A DNA stretch of 64,000 nucleotides from SZUA-584 sp964441275 (GTDB lineage Bacteria > Bacillota > Clostridia > Christensenellales > SZUA-584): the NCBI GenBank assembly GCA_964441275.1, contig CAYTUG010000008.1, forward strand, positions 1-64,000, in the 5' to 3' direction. A program made the position numbers and the translations under genes. A model generated the notes under the pieces. That model was not told the DNA's origin. It saw only the letters and a list, made by a program, of their open reading frames with translations, and did not search any database. Shown here one piece after another: positions 43,218-52,127 of this stretch (its first letter is position 1; each line of letters opens with the position of its first letter).

Positions 43218-46200
43218 ATGGACTTTACTCATCTGCATCTGCATACTGAATTTAGCCTGCTCGACGGCGCGGCGCGTATTGACGATTGCCTAAAAAGAGC
43301 GGCCGACCTAAATATGCACAGCATCGCAATTACAGACCATGGGGTAATGTACGGTGTAATAGATTTTTACCGCGCGGCGGTATCTATTGGTATAAAGCCG
43401 ATAATAGGTTGTGAATTTTACGTAGCCCCCGGCAATTTGAGCGATAAAACAAAAGAAATGAAAGAATATTCGCACCTTGTTTTGCTTGCTAAAAATAAAG
43501 CGGGATACCAAAATCTTATGAGACTATCGTCAATAGGCTTTATTGAAGGGTTTTATCACAAACCGCGCATAGATTATGATGTGCTCGAAAAACATAAAGA
43601 AGGGCTGATATGTTTATCAGCGTGTCTTGCGGGCGACATACCAAGATTAATTTTAAGCGGAGACTATGCCGGGGCCAAAAACCTTGCAGCAAGGCTTAGA
43701 AACGTATTCGGCCAAGATTTCTATTTGGAACTGCAAGACCATTATTTGCGGGAACAGAAGAGCGTAAACGCTTCTTTGATAAAGCTTGGCAAAGAGCTGT
43801 CTGTTCCGCTTGTCGCCACTAACGATGTGCATTACACAATGCGGGAAGACGCTAAAGCGCAGGATGTGCTTCTATGTATTCAGACTCGCTCGTTTATAGA
43901 CGAAACCGAAAGGTTAAAGTTTGAAACTGACGAATTTTATTTAAAAAGTGCGGACGAAATGGCGGCGCTTTTTTTGCATGTACCCGAAGCTATAAGCAAT
44001 ACAAACGCAATAGCCGAAAAATGCGACTTGTGCATAGATTTTTCCGAAAGGCACCTGCCTGTTTTTGCGGCGCCCAAAGAATATGACAATGTGAGCTATT
44101 TAAAAAAGGTAAGTTTGAAAGGGCTTGAGAGCAGATACAAAAAGGTTACGCAGGATTTAACGGACAGGCTGTTATACGAATTGTCCGTTATAGAAGATAT
44201 GGGGTTTACGGATTATTTTTTGATAGTGTGGGATTTTATTCGCTTTGCGAGGGAGAGCGGAATAACGGTAGGCCCCGGCAGGGGAAGCGCGGCGGGAAGC
44301 CTTGCGGCATATGCGCTTAGCATAACCGACGTAGATCCTATTGCATATTCTCTGCTGTTTGAGCGTTTCTTAAATCCCGAGCGCATAAGCATGCCCGATA
44401 TAGATATAGATTTTTGTATTGAACGCAGGGGTGAAGTAATAGATTATGTCGTGCAAAAATACGGCGCGGATAAAGTAGCCCAGATAATAACCTTTGGCAC
44501 CCTTGGGGCAAAGCAGGTTATACGCGATGTTGCAAGGGCAATGAGGGTGCCTCTTTCGGATGCGGACAGAATAGCGAAGATGGTGCCTTTCGCGCCTAAG
44601 ATGACAATTAAGCGGGCTATGCAGGAAAATCCGCAGCTTATGATTGAATATCAATCGAGGGCGCAGATACGCGAACTTATTGATACCGCGCTTAAGCTGG
44701 AAGGCATTCCGCGCCACGCTTCAACCCATGCGGCGGGCGTTGTAATTTCACGCAGCCCGATAACCGAGCATGTGCCTTTGGCGACAAACCCGCGCGATAA
44801 CAGCGTAATAACCCAATTTCCCATGAATACGCTTGAAAGCTTGGGGCTTTTAAAGATGGATTTTTTGGGGCTGCGCAACTTAACGGTTATCCGCCATGCG
44901 CTCGAGGAGATTGAAAAAACAACGGCCAAAAAAATTGATATATTTGGCTTAAAGTTTGACGATCCTAAGGTGTTTGAGCTTATCTCATCCGGGGATACGG
45001 ATGGAATATTCCAGTTGGAAAGCGCGGGTATGCGCAGCCTTATGCAGCGTTTAAAACCGACAAGCTTAAACGACATAATGGTAGGGATTTCACTTTACCG
45101 CCCGGGGCCTATGGAATCGATACCCGCATATTTAAGTGCGAAAGAGAATCCGGATAACGTTGGTTATCTGCACCCGAAGCTAAAACGCATATTAAAAGAA
45201 ACGTACGGGTGCATGGTATATCAAGAGCAGGTTATGGAGATTGTGCGTGATTTGGCGGGGTATTCGTTGGCGCGCAGCGATATTGTACGCCGCGCGATGG
45301 GCAAAAAGAAAAAAGACATAATGGAAAACGAACGAAGGATATTTATATACGGAGACGAAAAAATAGGGGTGGAAGGAGCGGTAAAAAGGGGAGTGCCCGC
45401 AAAAACGGCAGAGAAGATATTTTCACAGATGGCTGATTTTGCTGAATATGCTTTTAATAAATCCCACGCGTGCGCTTATGCGGCTATCGCCTATTATACG
45501 GCGTATCTTAAGTGCCATTATAAAGTTGAGTATTTAACGGCGCTGCTCAACAGCCTTATTGGTTCGGCCGATAAAATTTCCGCATACATTCAATACTGTA
45601 CAAGCAGCGGCATTAAAATGTATATGCCCGATATCAATTCGTCACAGTTTCTGTTTGCGCCCGAGGGGGAAGGAATCCGTTTCGGTTTTGCGGCAATACG
45701 AGACGTGGGGAAAGTGGCGCAGGATATAGTTACTGAGCGCGAGAACGGGAAATTTTTAAGCTTTAGAAACTTTATCAACCGAACCGCCAAAATTGTAAAC
45801 AAGAAAATGCTTGAAGGTCTGATACTTGCCGGTTGCTTTGACAGCCTTGGTATTGCGCGCTCTACTCTTATGTCCGTATACGACAGAGTATTAAAAGCCG
45901 CTCAAGACGCAAGGCGCAAGGATTTAGACGGCCAACTCTCGCTGTTTGATTCTATGCCTTCGCACTTTTCGCAAGATGCTGACGATTTTGATACGATACC
46001 CGAGTTTAAGCGCGACAGGCTGCTTGCTTTCGAGAAGCTATCAACAGGGGTATATCTTTCCGGTCATCCTTTGGATAAGATTAAAAACCATCTTGAAGCT
46101 ATGCAGGTAAATGTGTACAAAATATTAGCGTCTAAAGAGGATGTGGATTCCGCAAGGTATTTTGAATCGCGAAACGTCGAGCTTATCGGAATATTGAGCG

Positions 46201-46658
46201 GAGTAAAAAGACGCTCTACCAAACAAAAAAAATTGATGGCGAATGCGTTTCTTGAAGATTTGTCGGGTCTTATTGAGATAGTTATATTCCCGAGCGTTTT
46301 TATAAAAACCGAACACATACTTGCCGACGACGCTATTGTTTGCGTTTCGGGCAAAGTTGATATACGTGAAGGCGAAGCGCCCCAGCTGCTTGTCGATAGC
46401 GTCCGCCCCTTTATCCAACCAGACGAAAAATTCGCCGGGAAAAAACTGTATGTGCGCATACCAAAAAGCATGGGGGAGGATTCAACCCTGCTTAAGCACA
46501 TTCTGTCTTCGTTTCCCGGAAATACAAAGCCAACCGTTACGTTTGAAAAAACAGGATGCAGTTTTAAAGCAAGCGGAAGCCTCGCGGTATCGCTGACCGA
46601 CGGCTTAATACAAAAGCTTAAAGAATCGTTAGGGGACGAAAATATAATTGTACAATAG
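43218..46658 (+). CDS. dnaE: DNA polymerase III alpha subunit DnaE
   Basis: This 1146-residue replicative polymerase begins with a PHP domain (FTHLHLHTEFSLLDGAARI) and continues into the polymerase core. The catalytic aspartates are in MPDIDIDFC, and GPGRGSAAGS is also seen. It ends with helix-hairpin-helix and OB-fold regions (LIGILSGVKRRSTKQKK, then VCVSGKVDIREG). The lack of an inserted proofreading exonuclease and the layout fit DnaE rather than PolC. It starts at ATG 43218 after GAGGAGGGG. mtrB and a small gene follow. Confidence 0.95.
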   Translation: MDFTHLHLHTEFSLLDGAARIDDCLKRAADLNMHSIAITDHGVMYGVIDFYRAAVSIGIKPIIGCEFYVAPGNLSDKTKEMKEYSHLVLLAKNKAGYQNLMRLSSIGFIEGFYHKPRIDYDVLEKHKEGLICLSACLAGDIPRLILSGDYAGAKNLAARLRNVFGQDFYLELQDHYLREQKSVNASLIKLGKELSVPLVATNDVHYTMREDAKAQDVLLCIQTRSFIDETERLKFETDEFYLKSADEMAALFLHVPEAISNTNAIAEKCDLCIDFSERHLPVFAAPKEYDNVSYLKKVSLKGLESRYKKVTQDLTDRLLYELSVIEDMGFTDYFLIVWDFIRFARESGITVGPGRGSAAGSLAAYALSITDVDPIAYSLLFERFLNPERISMPDIDIDFCIERRGEVIDYVVQKYGADKVAQIITFGTLGAKQVIRDVARAMRVPLSDADRIAKMVPFAPKMTIKRAMQENPQLMIEYQSRAQIRELIDTALKLEGIPRHASTHAAGVVISRSPITEHVPLATNPRDNSVITQFPMNTLESLGLLKMDFLGLRNLTVIRHALEEIEKTTAKKIDIFGLKFDDPKVFELISSGDTDGIFQLESAGMRSLMQRLKPTSLNDIMVGISLYRPGPMESIPAYLSAKENPDNVGYLHPKLKRILKETYGCMVYQEQVMEIVRDLAGYSLARSDIVRRAMGKKKKDIMENERRIFIYGDEKIGVEGAVKRGVPAKTAEKIFSQMADFAEYAFNKSHACAYAAIAYYTAYLKCHYKVEYLTALLNSLIGSADKISAYIQYCTSSGIKMYMPDINSSQFLFAPEGEGIRFGFAAIRDVGKVAQDIVTERENGKFLSFRNFINRTAKIVNKKMLEGLILAGCFDSLGIARSTLMSVYDRVLKAAQDARRKDLDGQLSLFDSMPSHFSQDADDFDTIPEFKRDRLLAFEKLSTGVYLSGHPLDKIKNHLEAMQVNVYKILASKEDVDSARYFESRNVELIGILSGVKRRSTKQKKLMANAFLEDLSGLIEIVIFPSVFIKTEHILADDAIVCVSGKVDIREGEAPQLLVDSVRPFIQPDEKFAGKKLYVRIPKSMGEDSTLLKHILSSFPGNTKPTVTFEKTGCSFKASGSLAVSLTDGLIQKLKESLGDENIIVQ

Positions 46659-46724
46659 GCTTAGTTTAACGTTATTGAAGTTGTTTATAAATAAAGGTAG
46701 CATACTATTCAAAAGGATGTAATA

Positions 46725-46961
46725 ATGATGGAAACAGAAAAAGAATTAAACCAAGCGTATGTAATTATTAAGGCTTTAGAGGACGGAGTTAGCATAATAG
46801 GAATGACCAGAGGCAAAGATACGCGGTTTCACCATACCGAAAAGCTTGATAACGGCGAAGTTATGATAGCCCAATTTACCGAAAACACTTCGGCAATAAA
46901 AGTGCGCGGCAAGGCGGAAATTTGTTCGGCGTTTGGCGTTGTATGTTCGGGTACGGCATAA
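46725..46961 (+). CDS. mtrB: Tryptophan RNA-binding attenuation protein (TRAP)
   Basis: This 78-residue protein closely matches Bacillus TRAP, the 11-subunit ring that binds tryptophan and then NAG-repeat RNA to stop trp expression. Conserved blocks are IIKALEDGVSIIGMTRGKDTRFHH, read as VIKA-EDGV and GLTRGTDTKFHH in Bacillus, and IAQFTENTSAIKVRGKA. The Trp-pocket threonines and glycine and the RNA-binding Lys/Arg of IKVRG are kept. It lies 66 bp after dnaE and is not next to trp or folE genes. ATG at 46725 follows AAAGGATG. No anti-TRAP gene is seen. Confidence 0.9.
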   Translation: MMETEKELNQAYVIIKALEDGVSIIGMTRGKDTRFHHTEKLDNGEVMIAQFTENTSAIKVRGKAEICSAFGVVCSGTA

Positions 46962-46972
46962 AGAGGATTAAT

Positions 46973-47173
46973 ATGTGGGTGGTCGTTAGCTTAACAAGCT
47001 CTAAAAAAACTGCACACGCCATGCAAAGATTGCTTGAGGCGGAAGGCATAATGGTTAAGTTATGCGATGTTTCGCCCAAAGCAAGGTTAAGCCGCGATAC
47101 TTACGAGATTATGGTTCTTGCGTCCGAGGGCAATACCGCGCGCGAGATACTTATAGAGAACGGATATTCATAA
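46973..47173 (+). CDS. Small conserved protein, DUF2007-like
   Basis: This 66-residue protein begins MWVVVSLTSSKKTAHAM and continues with LLEAEGIMVKLCDV and YEIMVLASEGNTAREIL. The pattern of one beta strand, helix, strand and a C-terminal helix resembles DUF2007-like putative signal-transducing domains that often follow dnaE in clostridia. ATG 46973 follows AAGAGGA, twelve bases after mtrB. Function is unknown. Confidence 0.65.
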   Translation: MWVVVSLTSSKKTAHAMQRLLEAEGIMVKLCDVSPKARLSRDTYEIMVLASEGNTAREILIENGYS

Positions 47174-47213
47174 CGTTTTTTTTAACAAATTCAGACCAAT
47201 AGCAGCGCGGGTT

Positions 47214-47795
47214 TTAGAGTGTAGATCCTTTAATCTTGTTTGCGAGTTTAACTATGTTGCGTCCGAGCGTTTTCATAGTTTCAATTCCTTCGCTGTCGTT
47301 ATTTACATCTCCTATTTCACGTCCTATACCTTGGTTCCAATAGTCGGAGCCGACGATAATGCCTTCGCATATTGTGAAAAGGTTGTTCATTGAGTTAAAC
47401 GCGAAAAGCGCGCCGTTGCGCCTTGCTACCGTAACGCTTGCGCATATCTTGCCCGCAAGCAATTTATGAGGCCTTCCAACATATCCCACCCTGTCAATAA
47501 AAGCTTTCATTTGCGCTGTTACGCCGCCAAAATAAACGGGCGAACCAAGCAGCAATATATCCGATTTTGCGATTTCGCTAATTGCGCCGTTTACTATATC
47601 ATCATCATAATAACAGCGCATCTCTTTATTATTGCGGCAGCGTCCGCATGCGATGCATCCGTGTATGTCACGGCTTCCGGCTTGGATTAGCTTTGTTTCA
47701 ATGGCTGATTTTTCAAGCTCTAAAAGAACCGTATTAAGAAGTATATAAGTGTTTCCTTTAGGGCGCGGGCTTGCGTTGATTGCGATTGCTTTCAT
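47214..47795 (-). CDS. Flavodoxin-family NAD(P)H-dependent oxidoreductase
   Basis: This 193-residue FMN-binding protein has the flavodoxin phosphate loop NASPRPKGNTY near residue 8 and LLGSPVYFGGVTAQMKAFIDR for flavin binding. A cysteine cluster CIACGRCRNNKEMRC sits between them, as in iron-sulfur flavoproteins and related reductases; only four cysteines are present and they may bind metal. It probably reduces quinones or other small molecules. It is a lone gene, convergent with the one before it. Confidence 0.88.
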   Translation of the reverse strand: MKAIAINASPRPKGNTYILLNTVLLELEKSAIETKLIQAGSRDIHGCIACGRCRNNKEMRCYYDDDIVNGAISEIAKSDILLLGSPVYFGGVTAQMKAFIDRVGYVGRPHKLLAGKICASVTVARRNGALFAFNSMNNLFTICEGIIVGSDYWNQGIGREIGDVNNDSEGIETMKTLGRNIVKLANKIKGSTL

Positions 47796-48019
47796 TTAAA
47801 TATTCCTTTCCAAAAAAAATTACTATTTATAAGCGGTTATATAAACTATCGGCTATTTTCCGGCGCAGCGCTCGATCGTTTTTGTTTGTATAATAATTAG
47901 TTTATCAGACGACGCGATGCAAAACAAGATTTCTGATTTTGTTTTTACGCTTATTTGCCATTTTAACTTTACTGCATGAATACATGATGGTATAGTAAAA
48001 AAAGTACAGGAGAAGAAAT

Positions 48020-48805
48020 GTGGGCAAAAAAATAGGCGTGGCGTTAGGCGGCGGCGGTGTTCGCGGGGTTGCGCACATCGCTTATCTTGATGCAATGGAG
48101 CAGGCGGGATTGCCGCCAGACATTATTGCCGGAACATCAAGCGGAGCTGTTGTGGGGGCTTTGTACGCCGCGGGGTTAAATCCGAGACAAATATTTGAAA
48201 GAGCGGGGGGGTTTTTTAGCACTAGCAAACGTTTATCGTTATTTACCGGAATAATAAACGGCAGCAGAGCAGCTTCTTTTGTTAAAGATTATTTTGATTC
48301 TATTTTGCCCGAAAAACACTTCGAAGAGCTAAAGATTCCGCTTAAAATAGTGGCAACAAATTTTAATACGCTTGAAGAAACGGTGTTTGACAAGGGAGAG
48401 ATAATACCGGCGCTTATGGGCAGCATAGCGCTGCCCAGCTTGCTGACGCCGCAGTGTGCAAATAATGCTCATTACATTGACGGAGGCTCCACAAACCTTG
48501 TGCCTTTTGATATTATCCGAAATTTATGCGATGTTCTGGTAGCGGTTGACGTGTCAAAGGCAAGGGCAAACAGCTTTGCGCCGAATGCTAAGAATGCGTT
48601 TAAGGCTTCGTGGGCAGCAACGCAGGAAACAATTATCAGGTTAAAGCTTAATCTTTGCGCTGTTGAATTGTTTGAACGGCCTGTCTTTAATAATGTATCT
48701 ACCTTAGAGTTTAAAAAATATAAACAAATCTTTATGCAGGCGCAGGAAATGATGCCCGCGTTTACAAAAAATCTATTGTGTTTAAAAGGAAGGGTGGGAA
48801 TATGA
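48020..48805 (+). CDS. Patatin-like phospholipase
   Basis: This 261-residue lipid acyl hydrolase has the oxyanion loop GGGGVRG (10-16), nucleophile Ser40 in GTSSG and catalytic Asp in YIDGGSTN. All parts of the Ser-Asp dyad are present, so it is probably active, releasing fatty acids from phospholipids. The start is GTG 48020, 7 bases after AGGAG; an ATG two bases earlier opens only a five-codon frame. Its last bases overlap the ATG of a second patatin gene. Confidence 0.9.
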   Translation: MGKKIGVALGGGGVRGVAHIAYLDAMEQAGLPPDIIAGTSSGAVVGALYAAGLNPRQIFERAGGFFSTSKRLSLFTGIINGSRAASFVKDYFDSILPEKHFEELKIPLKIVATNFNTLEETVFDKGEIIPALMGSIALPSLLTPQCANNAHYIDGGSTNLVPFDIIRNLCDVLVAVDVSKARANSFAPNAKNAFKASWAATQETIIRLKLNLCAVELFERPVFNNVSTLEFKKYKQIFMQAQEMMPAFTKNLLCLKGRVGI

Positions 48806-49584
48806 AATTAGGAGTGGCTTTCGGGGGAAGCGGTGCGCAGGGGATAGCAAACATAGCTTACATTAGAGCGCTCGAATCGTTGGGGATAAAGCCGGCTATT
48901 GTGTCGGGCACCGGGATCGGAGCGGTTGTTGCGTCAATGTATGCGGCGGGCATGGACAGCGAAAGTATGATAAAATTTATGTACGATGTAGATTTTCCGG
49001 GCTCTAAACGGCCGGTTAACCTTGCGAAGATTAAAGACGCTAAGATAGGTTTGTTGGACGGCTTGGGGCTTGAAGAGTATTATCAAATGATTATGCCCGT
49101 AAAGGTTTTTGACAGGCTGTATTTTCCGCTTAAAGTGGTGGCGGCTAATGTTGCAACGGGGGAACAAGTTGTTTACAGCCACGGCGATGTGGGAAGGGCG
49201 GTGCGCTGTGCCGCTGCCGTACCGGGAGTTTTTCTGCCGCACAAAGTAGAAGAGGATTATTACTTTGACGGCTCAAGCGTAAATCCGGTGCCTTTTGATA
49301 TAATACGCGATGATTGCGATTTTCTTGCGGCCATATATCCGCAAATAAAAAGCGATTTTAACGAAAGCAACACACAGATGTTTTTTGCGGTTGCGGGCGC
49401 ATATGAAGCCGCAAAAAGAGCGTTGGCGGAGCAAAAACAAAAAGCGTGCCGCGTAGATAGGTACGAGTGTGTTCTTCTTGAAGGTTTTTCGATGTACGAT
49501 TTTGCGCTGTTCGAAGACATATTGGAAAGTGCGGAAGAACAGGCAAACCAATTTGCGCTTGATTTGCAAAGCAAACTAAAATAA
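48802..49584 (+). CDS. Patatin-like protein lacking the nucleophile serine
   Basis: This 260-residue paralog of the previous gene keeps the oxyanion loop (GGSGAQG, 8-14) and the aspartate motif YFDGSSVN. However, the nucleophile elbow reads GTGIG, so residue 38 is Gly where Ser is required. VNPVPFDIIRDDCD mirrors TNLVPFDIIRNLCD in the first protein, showing tandem duplication. I predict no hydrolase activity; it may bind lipid or regulate its active partner. ATG 48802 overlaps the upstream stop by 4 bp, ensuring linked expression. The open frame is intact and not decaying. Confidence 0.87.
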   Translation: MKLGVAFGGSGAQGIANIAYIRALESLGIKPAIVSGTGIGAVVASMYAAGMDSESMIKFMYDVDFPGSKRPVNLAKIKDAKIGLLDGLGLEEYYQMIMPVKVFDRLYFPLKVVAANVATGEQVVYSHGDVGRAVRCAAAVPGVFLPHKVEEDYYFDGSSVNPVPFDIIRDDCDFLAAIYPQIKSDFNESNTQMFFAVAGAYEAAKRALAEQKQKACRVDRYECVLLEGFSMYDFALFEDILESAEEQANQFALDLQSKLK

Positions 49585-49619
49585 TATTAGAAATAATTCT
49601 ACATTATTTGGAGGTTAAC

Positions 49620-50534
49620 ATGGACAACAGGATAGCGTTTACCATACCAATAGGCAACGGTATTAACATCCACTGGTATGGCATAATAATTGCTGCCGCA
49701 GTGCTTTTGGCGGTATGGCTTGCCGTATTAGAATCAAAAAGAAGAGGCTACCGTTCCGAAATGGTAATGGATTTTATGCTGATTGCAATACCGCTTGGGA
49801 TAATCTTCGCGCGCCTCTATTATGTTGTTTTCTCACCCGATTATATAGAGTACAACAGCATAATTGACGTAATCGCCGTCTGGAACGGCGGGCTTGCCAT
49901 TTACGGTGCAATAATAGGCGGGGCGATTGGCGCGGTAATATTTTCAAAATGGAGAAAGGTTCCTATGGGAGAGCTGCTCGATATCGCGGCTCCAAGCATA
50001 GTAATTGCTCAGGCAATAGGGCGTTGGGGCAACTTTATAAACCAGGAAGCGCACGGGCAAAAGATACTTGATGCCGCATGGCAATGGTTTCCCGCAGCCG
50101 TGAACATACGCGGGGAGTGGTACATGGCAACCTTTTTCTACGAATCTTTGTGGAATGTGCTGGTGTTTGCAGGGCTTTTGTTACTGCGCAAAAAAATAAA
50201 AGTGCGCGGCGGGATTTTTGCCCTTTATCTCTCGCTCTATGGGCTTGGGCGTTTCTTTATAGAGGCATTGAGAACGGACAGCCTTTTTGTGGGCACGCTT
50301 AGGGTATCACAGCTGTTAAGCGCTGTTCTCGTTGTGGCGGGCGTGCTGTATATTGTTTTGATGACAAGAAAGAAAAAAGAATGGCCGGCTTACGAAGGTT
50401 TTTACAGCAACAGTTTAACCGAAGAGCAGGTCGAAGAAATTAGGCAGAGCATGAAAAAGCGCAAAAAAACAGTTGCTGAGGACAAAAGCGCAGATATACA
50501 ACAATCAGAACAAAAAGAAGATAATGATAAATAG
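49620..50534 (+). CDS. lgt: Prolipoprotein diacylglyceryl transferase Lgt
   Basis: This 304-residue membrane enzyme transfers diacylglycerol from phosphatidylglycerol to the lipobox cysteine of prelipoproteins. It has seven hydrophobic segments and the signature GRWGNFINQEAHG, with the HWYG segment near the N-terminus. The last 40 residues are a highly charged Lys/Glu tail absent from many homologs. ATG 49620 follows GGAGG by 6 bases. Several lipoproteins in this window (35665, 40212, 41616) would be its substrates. Confidence 0.95.
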   Translation: MDNRIAFTIPIGNGINIHWYGIIIAAAVLLAVWLAVLESKRRGYRSEMVMDFMLIAIPLGIIFARLYYVVFSPDYIEYNSIIDVIAVWNGGLAIYGAIIGGAIGAVIFSKWRKVPMGELLDIAAPSIVIAQAIGRWGNFINQEAHGQKILDAAWQWFPAAVNIRGEWYMATFFYESLWNVLVFAGLLLLRKKIKVRGGIFALYLSLYGLGRFFIEALRTDSLFVGTLRVSQLLSAVLVVAGVLYIVLMTRKKKEWPAYEGFYSNSLTEEQVEEIRQSMKKRKKTVAEDKSADIQQSEQKEDNDK

Positions 50535-50597
50535 GCTCTTTGCCAGGTTATAATTATGAACTCATAAATATAATGCAAAATAAGTCTTTAATGCTTG

Positions 50598-50629
50598 CAC
50601 CGTCCGACAGTTTATTATTTCGGGCGGTG
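50598..50629 (+). terminator. Rho-independent terminator after lgt
   Basis: CACCGTCCGA pairs with TCGGGCGGTG (one G-T pair) over a 12-base loop, followed by TTATTATTTTA. It separates lgt from the DivIVA-like gene. Confidence 0.7.
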
Positions 50630-50659
50630 TTATTATTTTAGGCAAAGGAGGGTGGTCTT

Positions 50660-51106
50660 ATGGTAAAACTTAAAAAGAGCATTATGGGAAAATATAATGC
50701 CGGCGATGTTGACAGGTTGCTTTTAAAAGTGAGGGAAGATTACGAGCAGTGTCTAAAAAATCAGAAGGATAGGATTTTAACGTTGAGGGAGGAAAACAAA
50801 AAAATGTTTGAGGAGCTTGCGGCTTACAAAAACAACGAGCAGTGTATACTTAACGCCATAACGCACGCCGAGGAAACCGCGCATGAGATTATAATTACGG
50901 CTAAATCAAAAGCGTCCAAATATATAGAGGATGCTCAAACAAAAATGCAGAACATAAGTGCGGCTTTTGATTTCAACCACAAAAGGCTTTGCGGTTTAAA
51001 AGAAGCGAGCGAAGCGATATGCAAGGCTCTCGATGATGCAACAAAAAAACAAGGTACCAATGTTAGACCCTTTACAGGCTCGTATGAAAAGCTGCAAATG
51101 TATTAG
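50660..51106 (+). CDS. DivIVA-like coiled-coil protein
   Basis: This 148-residue protein begins with a DivIVA-like N-terminus (KSIMGKYNAGDVDRLLLKVREDYE), where the segment binds curved membranes in the family. A long coiled coil follows (about 20-60 and 75-130). DivIVA-type proteins mark poles and septa and recruit division or wall enzymes. Length is close to the shortest members. It has its own ribosome site AAGGAGG at 50645 and a terminator follows. Confidence 0.75.
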   Translation: MVKLKKSIMGKYNAGDVDRLLLKVREDYEQCLKNQKDRILTLREENKKMFEELAAYKNNEQCILNAITHAEETAHEIIITAKSKASKYIEDAQTKMQNISAAFDFNHKRLCGLKEASEAICKALDDATKKQGTNVRPFTGSYEKLQMY

Positions 51107-51118
51107 TTATTGGTAATT

Positions 51119-51144
51119 AAGGCTGCCAAAAGCGGCCTTTTTTT
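51119..51144 (+). terminator. Rho-independent terminator after DivIVA-like gene
   Basis: AAGGCTGC and GCGGCCTT form a stem over a CAAAA loop with TTTTTTA after it. Its position argues that thpR starts downstream at 51194 rather than at earlier in-frame codons. Confidence 0.75.
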
Positions 51145-51193
51145 ATACTTAATTTTTTGTTATGCTATTATTAAAAAAATGAACAGGGGAATT

Positions 51194-51715
51194 ATGAGAT
51201 TATTCATAGGGTTAAAAACTGGTTGCGAAGAATATCTGACCGAGCTGCAAAAAGAATTAGAAAAAGCGGGCAAAGCCAATTACACCAAAAGGGAAAACTT
51301 GCACATAACGCTTAAATTTTTAGGTGAAGTCAGCGATTCCAAAATAAAAGATATTTGCAAACTGATATCGCGCATAAAAATGAAGCCGTTTTTTTTAAAC
51401 TGCACCGGCATAGGCGCATTTGCCGGCAAAGGTATTGTATTTGCAAAATTAGGCGGAGATGTGCGTCAAATGGATTTTTTGCACAAACAGATTGACGATG
51501 CGCTCTTTGATATAGGTTTTAAAAAAGATAGTATGCCTTTTGTTCCTCATATAACGTTAGCGCGGAGATTTTTTTACCGCTTAGATACGAACTCAATAAA
51601 ATGCGAACAGATTCGGTTTAGAATCGAAAATATAATTCTGTTTGAAAGCAGGCAAACAAACGCCTTAGAATATGTGCCTCTTTTTACACACAATATAAGC
51701 AATGCGCAACTCTAA
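51194..51715 (+). CDS. thpR: RNA 2',3'-cyclic phosphodiesterase ThpR
   Basis: This 173-residue 2H phosphoesterase opens 2',3'-cyclic phosphates on RNA, and in the older name ligates tRNA halves. The two catalytic HxT motifs are in NLHITLKFLG and PHITLAR. The length is typical. ATG 51194 follows AGGGGA by few bases; earlier in-frame codons lie in the preceding terminator. It ends by overlapping a small gene on the other strand. Confidence 0.9.
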   Translation: MRLFIGLKTGCEEYLTELQKELEKAGKANYTKRENLHITLKFLGEVSDSKIKDICKLISRIKMKPFFLNCTGIGAFAGKGIVFAKLGGDVRQMDFLHKQIDDALFDIGFKKDSMPFVPHITLARRFFYRLDTNSIKCEQIRFRIENIILFESRQTNALEYVPLFTHNISNAQL

Positions 51716-51912
51716 CGGGATTTTTTAACACGCTTTTTGGCTTTGCGTATATGCGCAATTTTTTGGGGCACAGAATATATGTTTTGCAAACCTTCTTTTT
51801 CCGATTCTGTAGTCGGGGGAGTGGGCACCATCCCCGTGCATTCGTTCGCGGACGAAACATTCAATGAAACAAAATCGAAATGGCAGTTGTATTTGTCTTC
51901 CTTTTTCTCCAT
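51712..51912 (-). CDS. Small conserved protein of unknown function (66 aa)
   Basis: This short gene encodes a 66-residue protein with the striking segment FDFVSLNVSSANECTGMVPTPP and a basic C-terminal tail (AHIRKAKKRVKKSR). I have seen similar CTGMxPTPP short proteins in clostridial genomes but know no function. It starts at ATG 51912 behind AAGGAG. It is convergent with thpR, whose end it overlaps by 4 bp. Confidence 0.65.
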   Translation of the reverse strand: MEKKEDKYNCHFDFVSLNVSSANECTGMVPTPPTTESEKEGLQNIYSVPQKIAHIRKAKKRVKKSR

Positions 51913-52074
51913 AATCGCTCCTTAACTGATTATATTATGCCCGTTTTAGCTCATTATATTTTTTATAAACGGATATTCGGGCTATATTTATTATTTAATA
52001 TAAAATAATAAGCATACTGTCAGAAAAGGCTTTTATTCTAACAAACATGATGTATAATAGTTGAGGTATTAGTT

Positions 52075-52102
52075 TTTGATATAAACATTTTGTTTATATA
52101 AT
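52075..52102 (+). promoter_or_regulatory. Promoter of hppA
   Basis: TTTGAT (52075-52080) and TATAAT (52097-52102) are 16 bases apart and lie 26 bases before the pyrophosphatase start. A second TATAAT occurs at about 52053. Confidence 0.6.
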
Positions 52103-52127
52103 AATTACTGTTCAATTAGGAGGTATT

